Shown here: positions 1 through 12,000 of the stretch, in pieces
How positions within the stretch are numbered: the stretch's first letter is position 1
How the letters are laid out: each line of letters opens with the position of its first letter
Assembly: GCA_911728435.2 (NCBI GenBank)
Contig: OU452202.1
Span: 186,001 to 250,000, forward strand
Length of the DNA: 64,000 bases
Direction: 5' to 3'
Source: Apoderus coryli
Lineage: Eukaryota > Arthropoda > Insecta > Coleoptera > Attelabidae
Notes under the pieces: generated by a model
Told to the model about the DNA's origin: nothing
Seen by the model: only the letters and a program-made list of their open reading frames with translations
The model's database searches: none
Position numbers and translations under genes: made by a program

Positions 1-1655
1 TTCATTTATTGAGACATAATAATATTAATAATAATAAACGGACTTTATTTTAAACTCGGCGAAGATCAGCAAAGGCTGTTTGCTTAACCGAGCACATATA
101 CACGAATTAAATACAATAGGTACTTACACTACACTATCTAAATAAACAAATTTGAGCTCTCACAAAAAAAAATATATTAAAAGAAAACCAAAAAGAAAAC
201 GAAATATCATGACAACAATATATCATTGGCAATAATTTTCAATAATTTTCAACAACAACAATAATCAAACAAACATTCATGTATCACATAAATGCAAAAA
301 CAAGTAGGGTGAGACAGAGCATCAGCCATTGTTCAAAAGGTACTCTTTATAATTGTTTTTGAAGCTATAGGTTGACAGCAATTTCATTTCTGCAGGTATT
401 TTATTATACAAATGAGAAGCAACATAGGAGAACGAACGTTCAAATAAAGCAGATCTATGTTTTGGTATGCTGAGGAGATGGCGGTATCGTGTATCTCTAT
501 CATGCACAATATGTCTGTGACATAGTTTCTTTCTCAGGTATGACGGAGCCCCAGATTTCATAATTTTATGAATCAAACATGCCATATGTAACTCTCTACG
601 TTTTTTCATAGTCAACCATTTTAACTCCGTAAGTCGTTCGCTCATGTGATCTCTCAGGCTCAGTCCAAAAATAAAACGTACACAAGAGTTCTGAATTTTC
701 TGAATTTTATATTGATATTGTACATCCAAACAGGGACCGTAAACCACATCGCAATAATTACAATGGCTCAAGACCAGGCTTTCGCATAATTTTTGTTTCA
801 TATGTCTACTTAAAACATACCTACTTCTATATAAATTTCGCAAAGATATATAGGCTCTCTGAACAGTCTTACTAACTTGCGTTTTAAACCGCAGGCTATT
901 ATCAAATATTACTCCCAAGTTCCTGACCTCTGTTTTAGTAGATATCATACTCTGATCTATTTTAATATTCAAGTTGTTTTCATGACCAAAATATATAACA
1001 TTCGACTTTAAAGGATTTAGTTTTAAACCATTACTAATGCAATATGTTTGAATTCGATTAAGAGTATCATTTATTTTGTTTTCTACATTATGAGAGTTAT
1101 TTTTATTAAAAGAAACATAAACCTGGGTGTCATCCGCATATTGATGTATACAACATGAATTAAGACAATCTAAAATATCTGTGGTAAAAATTACAAAAAA
1201 CAAAGGACCCAAAATAGATCCCTGTGGCACGCCCCTGGTCAGATGAAGAGACTCAGATTTTTCCCTATCTATCATAACTTCTTGGGTACGATCGGACAGA
1301 TAACTACGCGCGAAATTTATTGTTGCTTCGTCAAACCCATAATAGTGTAATTTTGCACAAAATAAATTATGATCGATTGTGTCGAAAGCCTTGCTCAAAT
1401 CCAGAAGTACTAGCGCAGACGTGTCTCTGCTATCCATAGCTTTTATTATGTCATCCAGTACCCTTAGTAAGGCAGTAGCAGTACTTAGGCCCTTACGAAA
1501 TCCTGACTGAAAATTGGAAAAAAGATTATTATCATTCAAATATCGAACCACTTGTTTGTAAATAATTTTCTCGAATATTTTTGAGAAGACTGGTAATAAA
1601 CTAATCGGTCGCAAATCTGATATTTCCTGTACAATAGTTGTCTTGGGTCTTGGTA
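1..1655 (-). mobile_element. 5'-truncated non-LTR retrotransposon (CR1/Jockey-like)
   Basis: The reverse transcriptase coding sequence ends at 322 and is followed on the minus strand by about 320 bp of AT-rich 3' UTR reaching the window edge. The last bases on that strand are an AATAAATGAA-like simple sequence, as in CR1/Jockey-type tails. Homology stops abruptly near 1655, where an unrelated repeat starts, so the endonuclease and first ORF are missing. This is the common 5'-truncated form, although the element may continue beyond base 1. Confidence 0.8.
322..1655 (-). CDS. reverse transcriptase C-terminal part of a non-LTR retrotransposon (partial)
   Basis: This encodes the polymerase that copies element RNA at a nicked chromosomal target. 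The open frame runs in from the repeat boundary at about 1655; the first possible start inside it is TTG, so no true start is present. From residue 1 at 1614 one sees RPISLL near the N-terminus, motif A DLSKAFDTIDH (about 72-82), motif B' GVPQGSILGPL (about 128-138), catalytic YADD (159-162), the NGLKLNP block and LGVIFD. About 200 further residues form the thumb and C-terminal region. The frame is intact to its stop at 322. RPISLL, GVPQGS and YADD are typical of CR1, L2 and Jockey clades; the exact clade was not resolved. The endonuclease domain is absent. Confidence 0.85.
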
Positions 1656-2275
1656 ATCAATTCAAGATTTCTTTAAAAGTTAAACTATAACCTCCTAGAG
1701 GTTATCTACGGGGTAACTCAAAAATGTATTTCTTTATTTTGTTAAGGACAAAATAGTAATATTTTGAATAATTTTTTGATTTCTTTGGATTTCAATTCAA
1801 GATTTCTTTGAAAGTTAAACTATAAGCTTCTAGAGGTTATCTACGGGTAACTCAAAAATGTTTCTATTTATTTTCAATATTTTTTTTCTTTGAAAATATT
1901 TTTTTTTTTTTTTTTAATTTTTTTTTTTAAATTTTGTTCTTTGATTTTTTTTTTGAATTTTTTTTACATTTCTTTTTTTCATTTTTTTTTTTGAATTTTT
2001 TTTTTGAATTTTTCATTTCTTTAGATTTCAATTCAAGATTTCTTTGAAAGTTAACTAGAACCTCCTAGAGGTTATCTACGGGGTAACTCAAAAATGTATT
2101 TCTTTATTTTGTTAAGGACAAAAAAGCAATATTTTGAATAATATTTTGATTTCTTTAGATTTCAATTCAAGATTTCTTTGAAACTTAAACTATAAGCTCC
2201 TAGAGGTTATCTACGGGGTAACTCAAAAATGTATTTCTTTATTTTGTTAAGGACAAAAAATTCTTCTTAGTTTTT
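1656..2275. repeat. four direct copies of a ~100-bp AT-rich repeat
   Basis: Units beginning TCAATTCAAGATTTCTTT recur near 1656, 1793, 2028 and 2161. Each contains CTAGAGGTTATCTACGGGG and then AACTCAAAAATG. T-rich homopolymer runs separate copies two and three. Inverted relatives of the same unit lie at about 3020-3320 and 7676-7800, so the left block and the right block could pair as a large foldback. No coding potential is seen. Confidence 0.75.
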
Positions 2276-2640
2276 TTTTTTTTTATAACCCTCAATGACT
2301 TTTTTCATAGATAAAACTACCACAAAACGACTGGGAAATCCCGCAGGAATTTCTTGTTAATATATACTAACGAGTGTCTTCGCGTCTTTGTCTAAAATCG
2401 AGAAAAAAAGGGCCAAGTTAAAGCCATTTTGGCACCTGTTCCGCCTTCCGGCGGACCAGCAGCGCTGTCTATATAGATATTTTCCTTTTTGCACGCGGGA
2501 AAGGCGTCTTTAAAAAGGTGATTCCGTGCATTAAAATAATGTATTTTATTAATATACAAGAAATCCCTTTGGGATTTTCCAGTCGGTTTGTGGTAGTCTT
2601 ATCTATGACAAAAGTCATTGAGGGTTATAAAAAAAATAAT
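2276..2640. mobile_element. MITE-like inverted-repeat element
   Basis: An arm of about 80 bp starting near 2283 (TATAACCCTCAATGACTTTT) recurs inverted at about 2552-2632, roughly 85 percent alike by eye. The interior has a GC-rich palindrome, CCGCCTTCCGGCGG, near 2440. A solo copy of the right arm lies at 7119-7200. No ORF is present, so this looks like a non-autonomous DNA element. Its superfamily is not resolved because no target duplication is clear. Confidence 0.6.
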
Positions 2641-3815
2641 TAAAAAAAAAAATAAAAAAAAGTTTTCCCAGAGCTGGGATTCGAACCCCTAACCTTTAGC
2701 ATGCGAAGCGAACGCCCTACCAATGACGCCACACAAACCTGATAACAATTATTTTAATTTAATTTTAATAATATAGGTTCCAACTACCTAACTGGTGATA
2801 TTTTAAATCGGACACATACACCCTGTATAAAAATTTTATGAGCCCATTCTACCTAAAAATACTGTGAAAGAAAAGACATATATAAAAACTTCAAACTAAA
2901 ATTTTTTTGAAACATTTTTTAACCACCCTGTGCAATAATTGCATAAACCATTCTAAAAAACTAAAAAAATCTGAAAATTTTTCTACCTATTACGTTCTAC
3001 CGTACCTAAAAATATTGAAAATAAATAGAAACATTTTTGAGTTACCCCGTAGATAACATGTTTAACCACCCTGTGCAATAATATCATAAAGCAATCTAAA
3101 AAACTAAAAAAACCTGAATATTTTTGTATCTATTACGTTCTACCGTACTTAAAGATATTGAAAATAAATAGAGTTACCCCGTAGATCACCTCTAGGAGCT
3201 TATAGTTACACGTTAAAGAAATCATGCATTCAAATCTAAAAAACCAAAAGATTATTCAAATATATTACGTTTTTGTCCTTAAAAACAACAAATGCATGTT
3301 TGACTCACCCCGTATATAAATTTATAGTGTACGCTAAAAATGTTTCAAGATTTAAAAGTTTTTCGATTGCAATCTGAAAAAAAAGTTAAATGTGCACAAT
3401 CAATAACACATTAAAAAATGAACTGGGATCACTGTGTATAACTACACCTAAAAAAACCTGTGTATATACTGAAATCCATCAAAAAAATCAAATTTTTTAC
3501 TTTAGACAAAATTATAAAGAGCATCGAAAAGTGTCTTATTCCATAGAAGTTATGCAACCGTAAATACCATAATGATGTGTTGGAGGTTGCATAAGTATAA
3601 GATATTAAAACTAATCAGTTAAATGTCATTGATTGGTTGTAATTATTGAAATCGTAGCCCGTCTGCGCATATTCAAAGATGTTAATATCTCTGCACATAT
3701 AACGGGATCATTGAACTTTTTTGTATTATTATTGAAATTGTAACCTTTCTGGTGCGAATTAATTTTCGATTGTGCAAATTTGTCAACTTGTGCACTGCCA
3801 GATTTAGTTCATGTG
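2552..3815. repeat. ~1.2-kb dispersed repeat unit, copy 1
   Basis: The order of blocks here is repeated at 7119-8322: MITE arm, A/T run, tRNA-Ala-like segment, a GGTTCCAACTACCTAACTGG block, CACCCTGTATAAAAATTTTATGA, the GTGCACAATCAATAACACATT block and finally CAACTTGTGCAC. Both copies are in the same orientation and differ by small indels. No protein is encoded. The two appear to be copies of one composite element or a segmental duplication. Confidence 0.75.
2665..2735 (-). other. tRNA-Ala-like (CGC) pol III promoter sequence, copy 1
   Basis: On the minus strand an A-box-like TGGCGTCATTGG is followed about 30 nt later by a perfect B box, GGTTCGAATCC. Between them lies an anticodon-arm-like segment with the loop TTCGCAT (anticodon CGC, Ala). 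The stem is partly mismatched here, and no clean acceptor stem or CCA context is seen. It is better read as a tRNA-derived SINE head or tRNA relic than a working tRNA gene. Confidence 0.6.
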
Positions 3816-5226
3816 AATAGTAGTATAATAAAAATAAGTATAAATTAGTAGTTTTGTTAGATAAAATAATGTTTTAATATTTGTTATGTTATTGTAGGAG
3901 TTGAGTAAATTAAATTTGTTGGAAAATCGAGTACATAATAATGTTCCATGTATATATATAAATATTGTGTAATATGTGGATTTATTGAGGAAAATCTTCT
4001 GGAATATGTTTGTGATGAAAATCTTCAAATAAAGTGTGGCATCCGCGTATTTCTCACCTTTTCTTCATTGTTGCCGGAATTTAATGAATGACATATAAAT
4101 AATATGGATTTTTATCTACAACGAAATTTCTGTTCTGAAGTTTCTGACATCAGACAGAATAGATCGTCATCGTATTAGGTACGCGGTATCGGCGGCATCA
4201 GGCATTACCCTTTGATTTCTTTCTAATATAATATTACTTAGTTGTTAAGTTACCAGTTTGTTATTAGTATTATTTTACATATTCTTTACTTATAATTAAA
4301 AAAATAAATTAAAACAAACGCTCTTGTTTTAATATAACAATCAAGAATATAACAATCATAACCGCAGTTATAATCGGTGAATGGCGTGAATTCGACTTTA
4401 TACGCAATAATATTCTTCTCTCTCTCTTTATCTCTCTCTCTCTCTCTGTCTGTTTGACTTTGCCTAACATTTATTCGCATACGCATATTTCTTCTTCTTG
4501 TCTTCCTGCCTCCTGCTAAATACGCATATTTTGTTTCATAAAGCGATTTGATTGAAGTTAAAACGAATATTCTTTTTTAATAGAAATTCACTTACTACTA
4601 AATATTAAAAGAAATCATTATTGGTAGATAAATTAAAAAATATTTTCTTTCACCTTTCCTCAGCTTAACTAAGAGGTAAATATGTCATTCTATGCCAAAT
4701 ATCACCATTTGTCACTCGACTGTCTGTCATACCGTTCCTTTTACAAATTTGATTTATATTATATCAGTTTGAATAACATTTATCCGGTAAATTATATTAC
4801 AAAATTTTTTTCACTGACCGAGAGAACAGAGGCGATGTAGCGCTAATTTAATAGGCTTTGCCTCACTTCAATCCCTTGGTTATAAAGCTTTTGAGAATAA
4901 AGTTCTCATTTACCTGCAATTGGAATATGTAATAATACCATTGTATTTTGAGACAAAAGTAAAATGATGTTCCTAGTTCTAATTTTTTCTATATAACTTA
5001 CTGAACTTGATGTATTTTAATTAAAAAAAGAGAAACACGATTTGGTAAAAGCAATAATATTTATTTAGAAAATAACAAAATATAGAAAAAATGAAATGTT
5101 ACTTATTGCACATAAAAAATAGTACCAACCAGAACAGTAGTTGATATGTGCTCGATTTTAAAACGATTTGTGCTGACTCACCGAAATATGTAGTTTATTA
5201 TTTGTTTATACATTTTGATCATGATT
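3816..5226. other. AT-rich intergenic sequence; (TC)n near 4415-4450
   Basis: No gene is recognised. A CT-rich microsatellite lies at about 4415-4450. A block at about 4030-4130 (AATAAAGTGTGGC followed by ATGACATATAAATAATATGGAT) recurs in diverged form at about 6395-6505, so part of this interval belongs to the same repeat family as the flanking units. The remaining open frames are short and of low complexity. Confidence 0.6.
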
Positions 5227-6281
5227 AAATACGTACGTACCTAGAAACATAAACAATTCTAGCTGGAATAACTTCAAATAATAATAAAAAGTATTGTATT
5301 TTAAAGTACTTACGTTAAAAAGATTCTTTCCACAGAATAAGGAATGTATTAATCTTTGCTTTAAGGTAAGTCGTTTTTGTTTACCAATGTGGAGATTAGG
5401 AGATACCAAAGTAGTATGTGGTATAATATGTAGGTACGTACCTAGGAACATAAACAAATCTAGCTGAAATACCTTTAAATAAACATAAAAAGTATTGTAT
5501 TTTAAACTACTTACGTAAAAAAGCTTGTATAGCCTTTTCAAGTATTTGTTTACGTACGTGGAATATGTTTAACCTAGTATACATCAAAAATCGAATTTTG
5601 GCTAGTTTGGCTTGGTATTAATAGAATATAATTACCGTGTACAATTACCAATATTAGTATGGATTTTAATATGTTTTTTCTATTTTCAAACAAATTAAAA
5701 GGATTTATATTTTATTTCAAAATGCCACTTGTTATAATTGTCATACAGCAAATTTTAGCTCTTTAGTTCCTTGGTTGTCAGATTTATTTTGTCCTAGCAT
5801 ATAAAATATGTAATATATTTATATGGGAGAATATTTTCGTAAAAGTAGATTTGAAACTACGTACCTAGGAACATAAACAAATCTAGCTGAAATACCTTTA
5901 AATAAACATAAAAAGTATTGTATTTTAAACTACTTACGTAAAAAAGCTTGTATAGCCTTTTCAAGTGTTTGTTTACGTACGTGGAATATGTTTAACCTAG
6001 CATACATCAAAAATCGAATTTTGGCTAGTTTGGCTTGGTATTAATAGAATATAATTACCGTGTACAATTACCAATATTAGTATGGATTTTATTATGTTTT
6101 TTCTATTTTCAAACAAATTAAAAGGATTTATATTTTATTTCAAAATGCCACTTGTTATAATTGTCATACAGCAAATTTTAGCTCTTTAGTTCCTTGGTTG
6201 TCAGATTTATTTTGTCCTAGCATATAAAATATGTAATATATTTATATGGGAGAATATTTTCGTAAAAGTAGATTTGAAACT
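5227..6281. repeat. 423-bp tandem duplication plus a partial older copy
   Basis: Units 5436-5858 and 5859-6281 are nearly identical, starting ACGTACCTAGGAACATAAAC and ending at TTTGAAACT. A diverged partial unit precedes them at about 5227-5435 with the same CTAGAAACATAAACAA and TATTGTATTTTAAA blocks. The near identity of the two full units suggests a recent duplication. The 111-residue open frame across the first part is an accidental product of the repeat. Confidence 0.85.
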
Positions 6282-6782
6282 AAAGTTTTCGTGAAAGAAA
6301 ATTGAAAATAAAGATTGGCTAATTTAAGTTTGTGGTTAATTAACTTGTGTTGGGTATGTAATTGAATTGGGATTGATTGATTTTGGTATTTAGATTGAAT
6401 AAAGTGTGGCAACCGCGATTTTCGCAATTTTTCTAGGTTGTTGTCACATTTTGAATGAATTGCATGGAATGACATATAAATAATATGGATGTTTCTCAAC
6501 AACGAAATTATTTTAGTTAAGGTAAAATAAAATAAACTTGGGGAAATTAAGGTTATATTTAATTAACCATCTGGGGGTGTGTCGGATCTAAATAGGTGTC
6601 AGTTTAATTAAGCTATTGCGCGAATAATAAGTACGAGCTGTAGGATAGAGATAATTTGAAAGACATTCTGGCAGCCTTGCATTGTAAGTTGGTATGTTGT
6701 TTAAGCGAGTAGATTCCATAATCAAATCTGTTTTCTTTTCTATTGACTTTACTTTAATGAAAAATGTGACGAGAGAAGATGA

Positions 6783-7118
6783 GCCTCACTAAAAGTAGCC
6801 TACCGCCTATTCTCAATATTTAACTGTATGTTAAAACACATGGCATATTTTACACTTGTTTTGATTGTCAGAAATCCGTGCCCAACTTTATCCTGTTTTC
6901 GTTCAAGATTAGAGTGAATAAGGGCACAAAATTTATAATTCTTGATGTTTCCCTTCAAAGGAGCCTCACCAAAAGTAGCCTACCGCCTATTCTCAACTGT
7001 TTGTAAAAACACATGACATATTTTACAATTATTTTTCTTCGAAGGAGATACGTACGAACTTTTACTCGTTTTCGTTGAAGATTAGAGTGAATAAGGACTC
7101 TCACAATTTATATTTCTT
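6783..7118. repeat. two ~170-180-bp tandem units; third copy at 8605-8775
   Basis: GAGCCTCACTAAAAGTAGCC starts a unit at 6783 and again, with one substitution, at 6961. Each contains CTACCGCCTATTCTCAA and GAAGATTAGAGTGAATAAGG-like blocks. A third copy follows at about 8605-8775. The preceding 6530-6780 block (AATAAACTTGGGGAAATT) is likewise repeated at 8325-8570, so the whole 6530-8775 interval is two rounds of one larger unit. Confidence 0.75.
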
Positions 7119-8322
7119 GACAAGAAATACCTTTGGGAATTCCCAGTCGTTTTGTGGTACTCTTATCTATGATAAAAGTCATTGAGGGTTATAAAAAAAA
7201 AATCGTAATTTTTTCTTTGTATTTTTGTATTTTTTTTTTATTAATTTTTTTTTAATTTTTCTTTTAATTTTTTTTTATAATTTTTTGTTACTAATTTTTT
7301 TTTTCAATTTTTTTTATTAATTTTTTTTTTTGAATTTTATTTTTAATTTTTTTAAATTTTTTTTTTTATTTTTGAATTTGAATTAAAAAAATTAAAAAAA
7401 AAAAACAAAAGTATTGCCACAGCTGGGATTCGAACCCTTAACCTTTCGCATGCGACGCGAACGCCCTACCAATGACGCCACAGAAACCTGATAACAAATA
7501 TTGTATTTTAATTGTAATAATATAGGTTCCAACTACCTAACTGGTGAAATTTAAATGGGAACAATACACATACACCCTGTATAAAAATTTTATGATCCCA
7601 TTCTAACTGAAAATACTGTGAAACTTAAAAAATATATAAAAATCTTCAAATTAAAATTTTTTTGAAACATTTTTTTGAACCTGTAGCAGCTTATAGTTTC
7701 ACTTCAAAGAAATTTTGAATTGAAATCTAAAAAACTCAAAATATTACTTTTTTGTCTTTAAAAAAATAAACAAATACATTTTTGACTCACCCCGTATTTA
7801 AATTTAAAGTGTACGCTAAAAATTTCTAAAGATTTAAAATTTTTTCGATTGCAATCTGAAAAAAAAGTTAAATGTGCACAATCAATAACACATTCAAAAA
7901 TGAACTGGGATCACTTTTTGTATAACTACACCACCTAAAAAAACACCCCTGTATATACTGAAACTCATCAAAAAAATCAAATTTTTTACTTTAGAGAAAA
8001 TTAAAGAGCATCGAAAAGTGTCTTATTCCATAGAAGAGGTTATGCAACCGTAAATACCATAATGATGTGTTTGACGTTGCATAAGCATAAGATATTAAAT
8101 CTAATCAGTTAAAGGTCATTGATTGGTTGTAATTATTGAAATTGTAGACCGTCTGCACATATTCAAAGATGTTAATATCTCTCCCACCTCAATGATATCT
8201 CTGCACATATAAAGGGATTATTAAACTTTTTTGTATTGTTATTGAAATTGTAACCTTTGTGGTGGGAATCAATTTTCTAATGGCAAAAAATATGTCAACT
8301 TGTGCACACTACTCTGCCAGAA
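7119..8322. repeat. ~1.2-kb dispersed repeat unit, copy 2
   Basis: This is the second copy of the block order described at 2552-3815, in the same orientation. It begins with the MITE right arm (GACAAGAAATACCTTTGGGA), passes through long T/A runs and the tRNA-Ala-like segment, and ends at CAACTTGTGCAC. It differs from the first copy by insertions and deletions. It holds no gene. Confidence 0.75.
7416..7483 (-). other. tRNA-Ala-like (CGC) pol III promoter sequence, copy 2
   Basis: This is the better preserved of the two tRNA-like segments. On the minus strand the anticodon stem TTCGC/GCGAA pairs perfectly around the seven-base loop GTCGCAT (anticodon CGC). The A-box TGGCGTCATTGG and B-box GGTTCGAATCC are intact. 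The acceptor stem does not close and the loop begins with G, which argues against a functional tRNA and for a tRNA-derived SINE. Confidence 0.65.
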
Positions 8323-8930
8323 ATAAACTTGGGGAAATTGAGTTTATCTTTAAATTAGCATATTCACGTGTTTCGGTTGTAAACCGGTTTCGGATTAAGT
8401 ACGCTATTGCAGAAATAATAAGTACGAGGTGTAGGATAGAGATAAATTGAAAGACAATCTGGCAGCAAAGCATTGTAAGTTGGTATGTTGTTTAAGCGAG
8501 TAGATTCCATAAGAACAACACACAAATCTCTTTTCTTTTCTACTGACATTACTTTAATGAAAACTGTGACGATTTGAAAACTATTTTAAAAATGTTTCGC
8601 TTCAAAGGAGCCTCACCAAAATTAGCCTACCGCACATTCTCAATATTTAACTGTATGTAAAAACACATGACATATTTTACAATTGTTTTTCTTCGGAGGA
8701 AATACGTACGAACTTTTACTCGTTTTCGTTGAAGATTAGAGTGAATAAGGGCTTACACACTTTATATTTATTGATTTAGGTCTACAAAAACGAAATTAGA
8801 GAGTGAGTGAGAGTTGAATAACTTTTTCTACAACGAAAATAAAGAAAACAACAGTACAAAACTGCAAAAAAAGCTACTACTAAATCAATAAATTTACCTT
8901 TTTGCAACATCCACACATACAATAAAAGCA

Positions 8931-8950
8931 TTTTGATTTATAAATCAAAA
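8931..8950. repeat. 20-bp perfect palindrome
   Basis: TTTTGATTTA is followed directly by TAAATCAAAA, a perfect inverted repeat without spacer. It sits just beyond the stop of the Harbinger-like fragment. It may be a chance AT-rich palindrome or a cruciform-prone site. Confidence 0.8.
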
Positions 8951-9061
8951 TTCCGCTCTTTTTGGAAAAAATATGAAATCTTTATGTAAATCTTTTATGG
9001 CCGTTATTACAGAACGGACTGTAGTCCAGCAAGCACTTTCTGTTATATCGAACCTTTTCCA
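8945..9061 (-). pseudogene. Harbinger/PIF-like transposase fragment (helix-turn-helix region)
   Basis: Read on the minus strand from the satellite edge, the frame gives KRFDITESACWTTVRSV, then ITAIKDLHKDFIFFPKRAEF, then a TGA. The pattern RF-(D/G)-(I/V)-(T/S)-x-S followed by a hydrophobic helix and FI-x-P resembles the helix-turn-helix preceding the DDE nuclease in PIF/Harbinger transposases. Only about 37 residues remain; the nuclease core is absent. The fragment starts exactly where the satellite array ends. The family call rests on pattern recognition only. Confidence 0.45.
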
Positions 9062-12000
9062 ATACCGAGCAAAAGCATCAAAAAATTGAAATTTTTCCGG
9101 TGCCTGAAGGGCTGTGAATTTTAGACAGGACGATGATATTATGAATGGCTATTTGCATGCCAAACGACATGCGAAGACAGTGTCATTAAGGATATTTTCT
9201 TAGGGCTTGATTGATAGCGTTCTATAGTCCAATACCGAGCAAAAGCATCAAAAAATTTAAATTTTTCCGGTGCCTGAAGGGCTGTGAATTTTAGACAGGA
9301 CGATGATATTATGAAGGGCTATTTGCATGCTAAACGACATGCGAAGACAGTGTCATTAAGGATAGTTTCTTAGGGCTTGAATGATAGCGTTCTATAGTCC
9401 AATACCGAGCAAAAGCATCAAAAAATTTAAATTTTTCCGGTGCCTGAAGGGCTGTGAATTTTAGACAGGACGATGATATTATGAAGGGCTATTTGCATGC
9501 CAAACGACATGCGAAGACAGTGTCATTAAGGATAGTTTCTTAGGGCTTGATTGATAGCGTTCTATAGTCCAATACCGAGCAAAAGCATCAAAAAATTTAA
9601 ATTTTTCCGGTGCCTGAAGGGCTGTGAATTTTAGACAGGACGATGATATTATGAAGGGCTATTTGCATGCCAAACGACATGCGAAGACAGTTTCATTAAG
9701 GATAGTTTCTTAGGGCTTGAATGATAGCGTTCTATAGTCCAATACCGGCAAAAGCATAAAAAAATTGAAATTTTTCCGGTGCCTGAAGGGCTGTGAATTT
9801 TAGACAGGACGATGATATTATGAAGGGCTATTTGCATGCCAAACGACATGCAAAGACAGTGTCATTAAGGATAGTTTCTTAGGGCTTGATTGATAGCGTT
9901 CTATAGTCCAATACCGAGCAAAAGCATCAAAAAATTGAAATTTTTCCGGTGCCTGAAGGGCTGTGAATTTTAGACAGGACGATGATATTATGAAGGGCTA
10001 TTTGCATGCCAAACGACATGCGAAGACAGTGTCATTAAGGATAGTTTCTTAGGGTTTGATTGATAGCGTTCTATAGTCCAATACCGAGCAAAAGCATCAA
10101 AAAATTTAAATTTTTCCGGTGCCTGAAGGGCTGTGAATTTTAGACAGGACGATGATATTATGAAGGGCTATTTGCATGCCAAACGACATGCGAAGACAGT
10201 GTCATTAAGGATAGTTTCTTAGGGTTTGATTGATAGCGTTCTATAGTCCAATACCGGCAAAAGCATCAGAAAATTGAAATTTTTCCGGTGCCTGAAGGGC
10301 TGTGAATTTTAGACAGGACGATGATATTATGAAGGGCTATTTGCATGCCAAACGACATGCGAAGACAGTGTCATTAAGGATAGTTTCTTAGGGCTTGAAT
10401 GATAGCGTTCTATAGTCCAATACCGGCAAAAGCATCAAAAAATTGAAATTTTTCCGGTGCCTGAAGGGCTGTGAATTTTAGACAGGACGATGATATTATG
10501 AAGGGCTATTTGCATGCCAAACGACATGCAAAGACAGTGTCATTAAGGATAGTTTCTTAGGGCTTGATTGATAGCGTTCTATAGTCCAATACCGAGCAAA
10601 AGCATCAAAAAATTGAAATTTTTCCGGTGCCTGAAGGGCTGTGAATTTTAGACAGGACGATGATATTATGAAGGGCTATTTGCATGCCAAACGACATGCG
10701 AAGACAGTGTCATTAAGGATAGTTTCTTAGGGTTTGATTGATAGCGTTCTATAGTCCAATACCGAGCAAAAGCATCAAAAAATTTAAATTTTTCCGGTGC
10801 CTGAAGGGCTGTGAATTTTAGACAGGACGATGATATTATGAAGGGCTATTTGCATGCCAAACGACATGCGAAGACAGTGTCATTAAGGATAGTTTCTTAG
10901 GGTCTGATTGATAGCGTTCTATAGTCCAATACCGGCAAAAGCATCAGAAAATTGAAATTTTTCCGGTGCCTGAAGGGCTGTGAATTTTAGACAGGACGAT
11001 GATATTATGAAGGGCTATTTGCATGCCAAACGACATGCGAAGACAGTGTCATTAAGGATAGTTTCTTAGGGCTTGATTGATAGCGTTCTATAGTCCAATA
11101 CCGAGCAAAAGCATCAAAAAATTTAAATTTTTCCGGTGCCTGAAGGGCTGTGAATTTTTGACAGGACGATGATATTATGACGGGCTAATTGCATGCCAAA
11201 CGACATGCGAAGACAGTGTCATTAAGGATAGTTTCTTAGGGCTTGAATGATAGCGTTCTATAGTCCAATACCGAGCAAAAGCATCAAAAAATTGAAATTT
11301 TTCCGGTGCCTGAAGGACTGTGAATTTTAGACAGGACGATGATATTATGAAGGGCTATTTGCATGCCAAACGACATGCGAAGACAGTGTCATTAAGGATA
11401 GTTTCTTAGGGCTTGATTGATAGCGTTCTATAGTCCAATACCGAGCAAAAGCATCAAAAAATTTAAATTTTTCCGGTGCCTGAAGGGCTGTGAATTTTAG
11501 ACAGGACGATGATATTATGAAGGGCTATTTGCATGCCAAACGACATGCGAAGACAGTGTCATTAAGGATAGTTTCTTAGGGCTTGATTGATAGCGTTCTA
11601 TAGTCCAATACCGAACAAAAGCATCAAAAAATTTAAATTTTTCCGGTGCTTGAAGGGCTGTGAATTTTAGACAGGACGATGATATTATGAAGGGCTATTT
11701 GTATGCCAAACGACATGCGAAGACAGTTTCATTAAGGATAGTTTCTTAGGGATTGAATGATAGCGTTCTATAGTCCAATACCGGCAAAAGCATCAAAAAA
11801 TTTAAATTTTTCCGGTGCCTGAAGGGCTGTGAATTTTAGACAGGACGATGATATTATGAAGGGCTATTTGCATGCCAAACGACATGCGAAGACAGTTTCA
11901 TTAAGGATAGTTTCTTAGGGCTTGAATGATAGCGTTCTATAGTCCAATACCGAGCAAAAGCATCAAAAAATTGAAATTTTTCCGGTGCCTGAAGGGCTGT

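Noticed and set aside
2665..2735. functional tRNA-Ala gene
   Set aside because: The anticodon stem is mismatched in this copy and no acceptor stem closes; it is embedded in a duplicated repeat unit.
4286..4486. Charged RERERDKERE-like frame
   Set aside because: Produced by a (TC)n microsatellite on the opposite strand.
9649..9849. 66-residue minus-strand frame inside the satellite array
   Set aside because: It exists only because one monomer variant lost a base; neighbouring monomers close the frame. It is repeat translation, not a gene.
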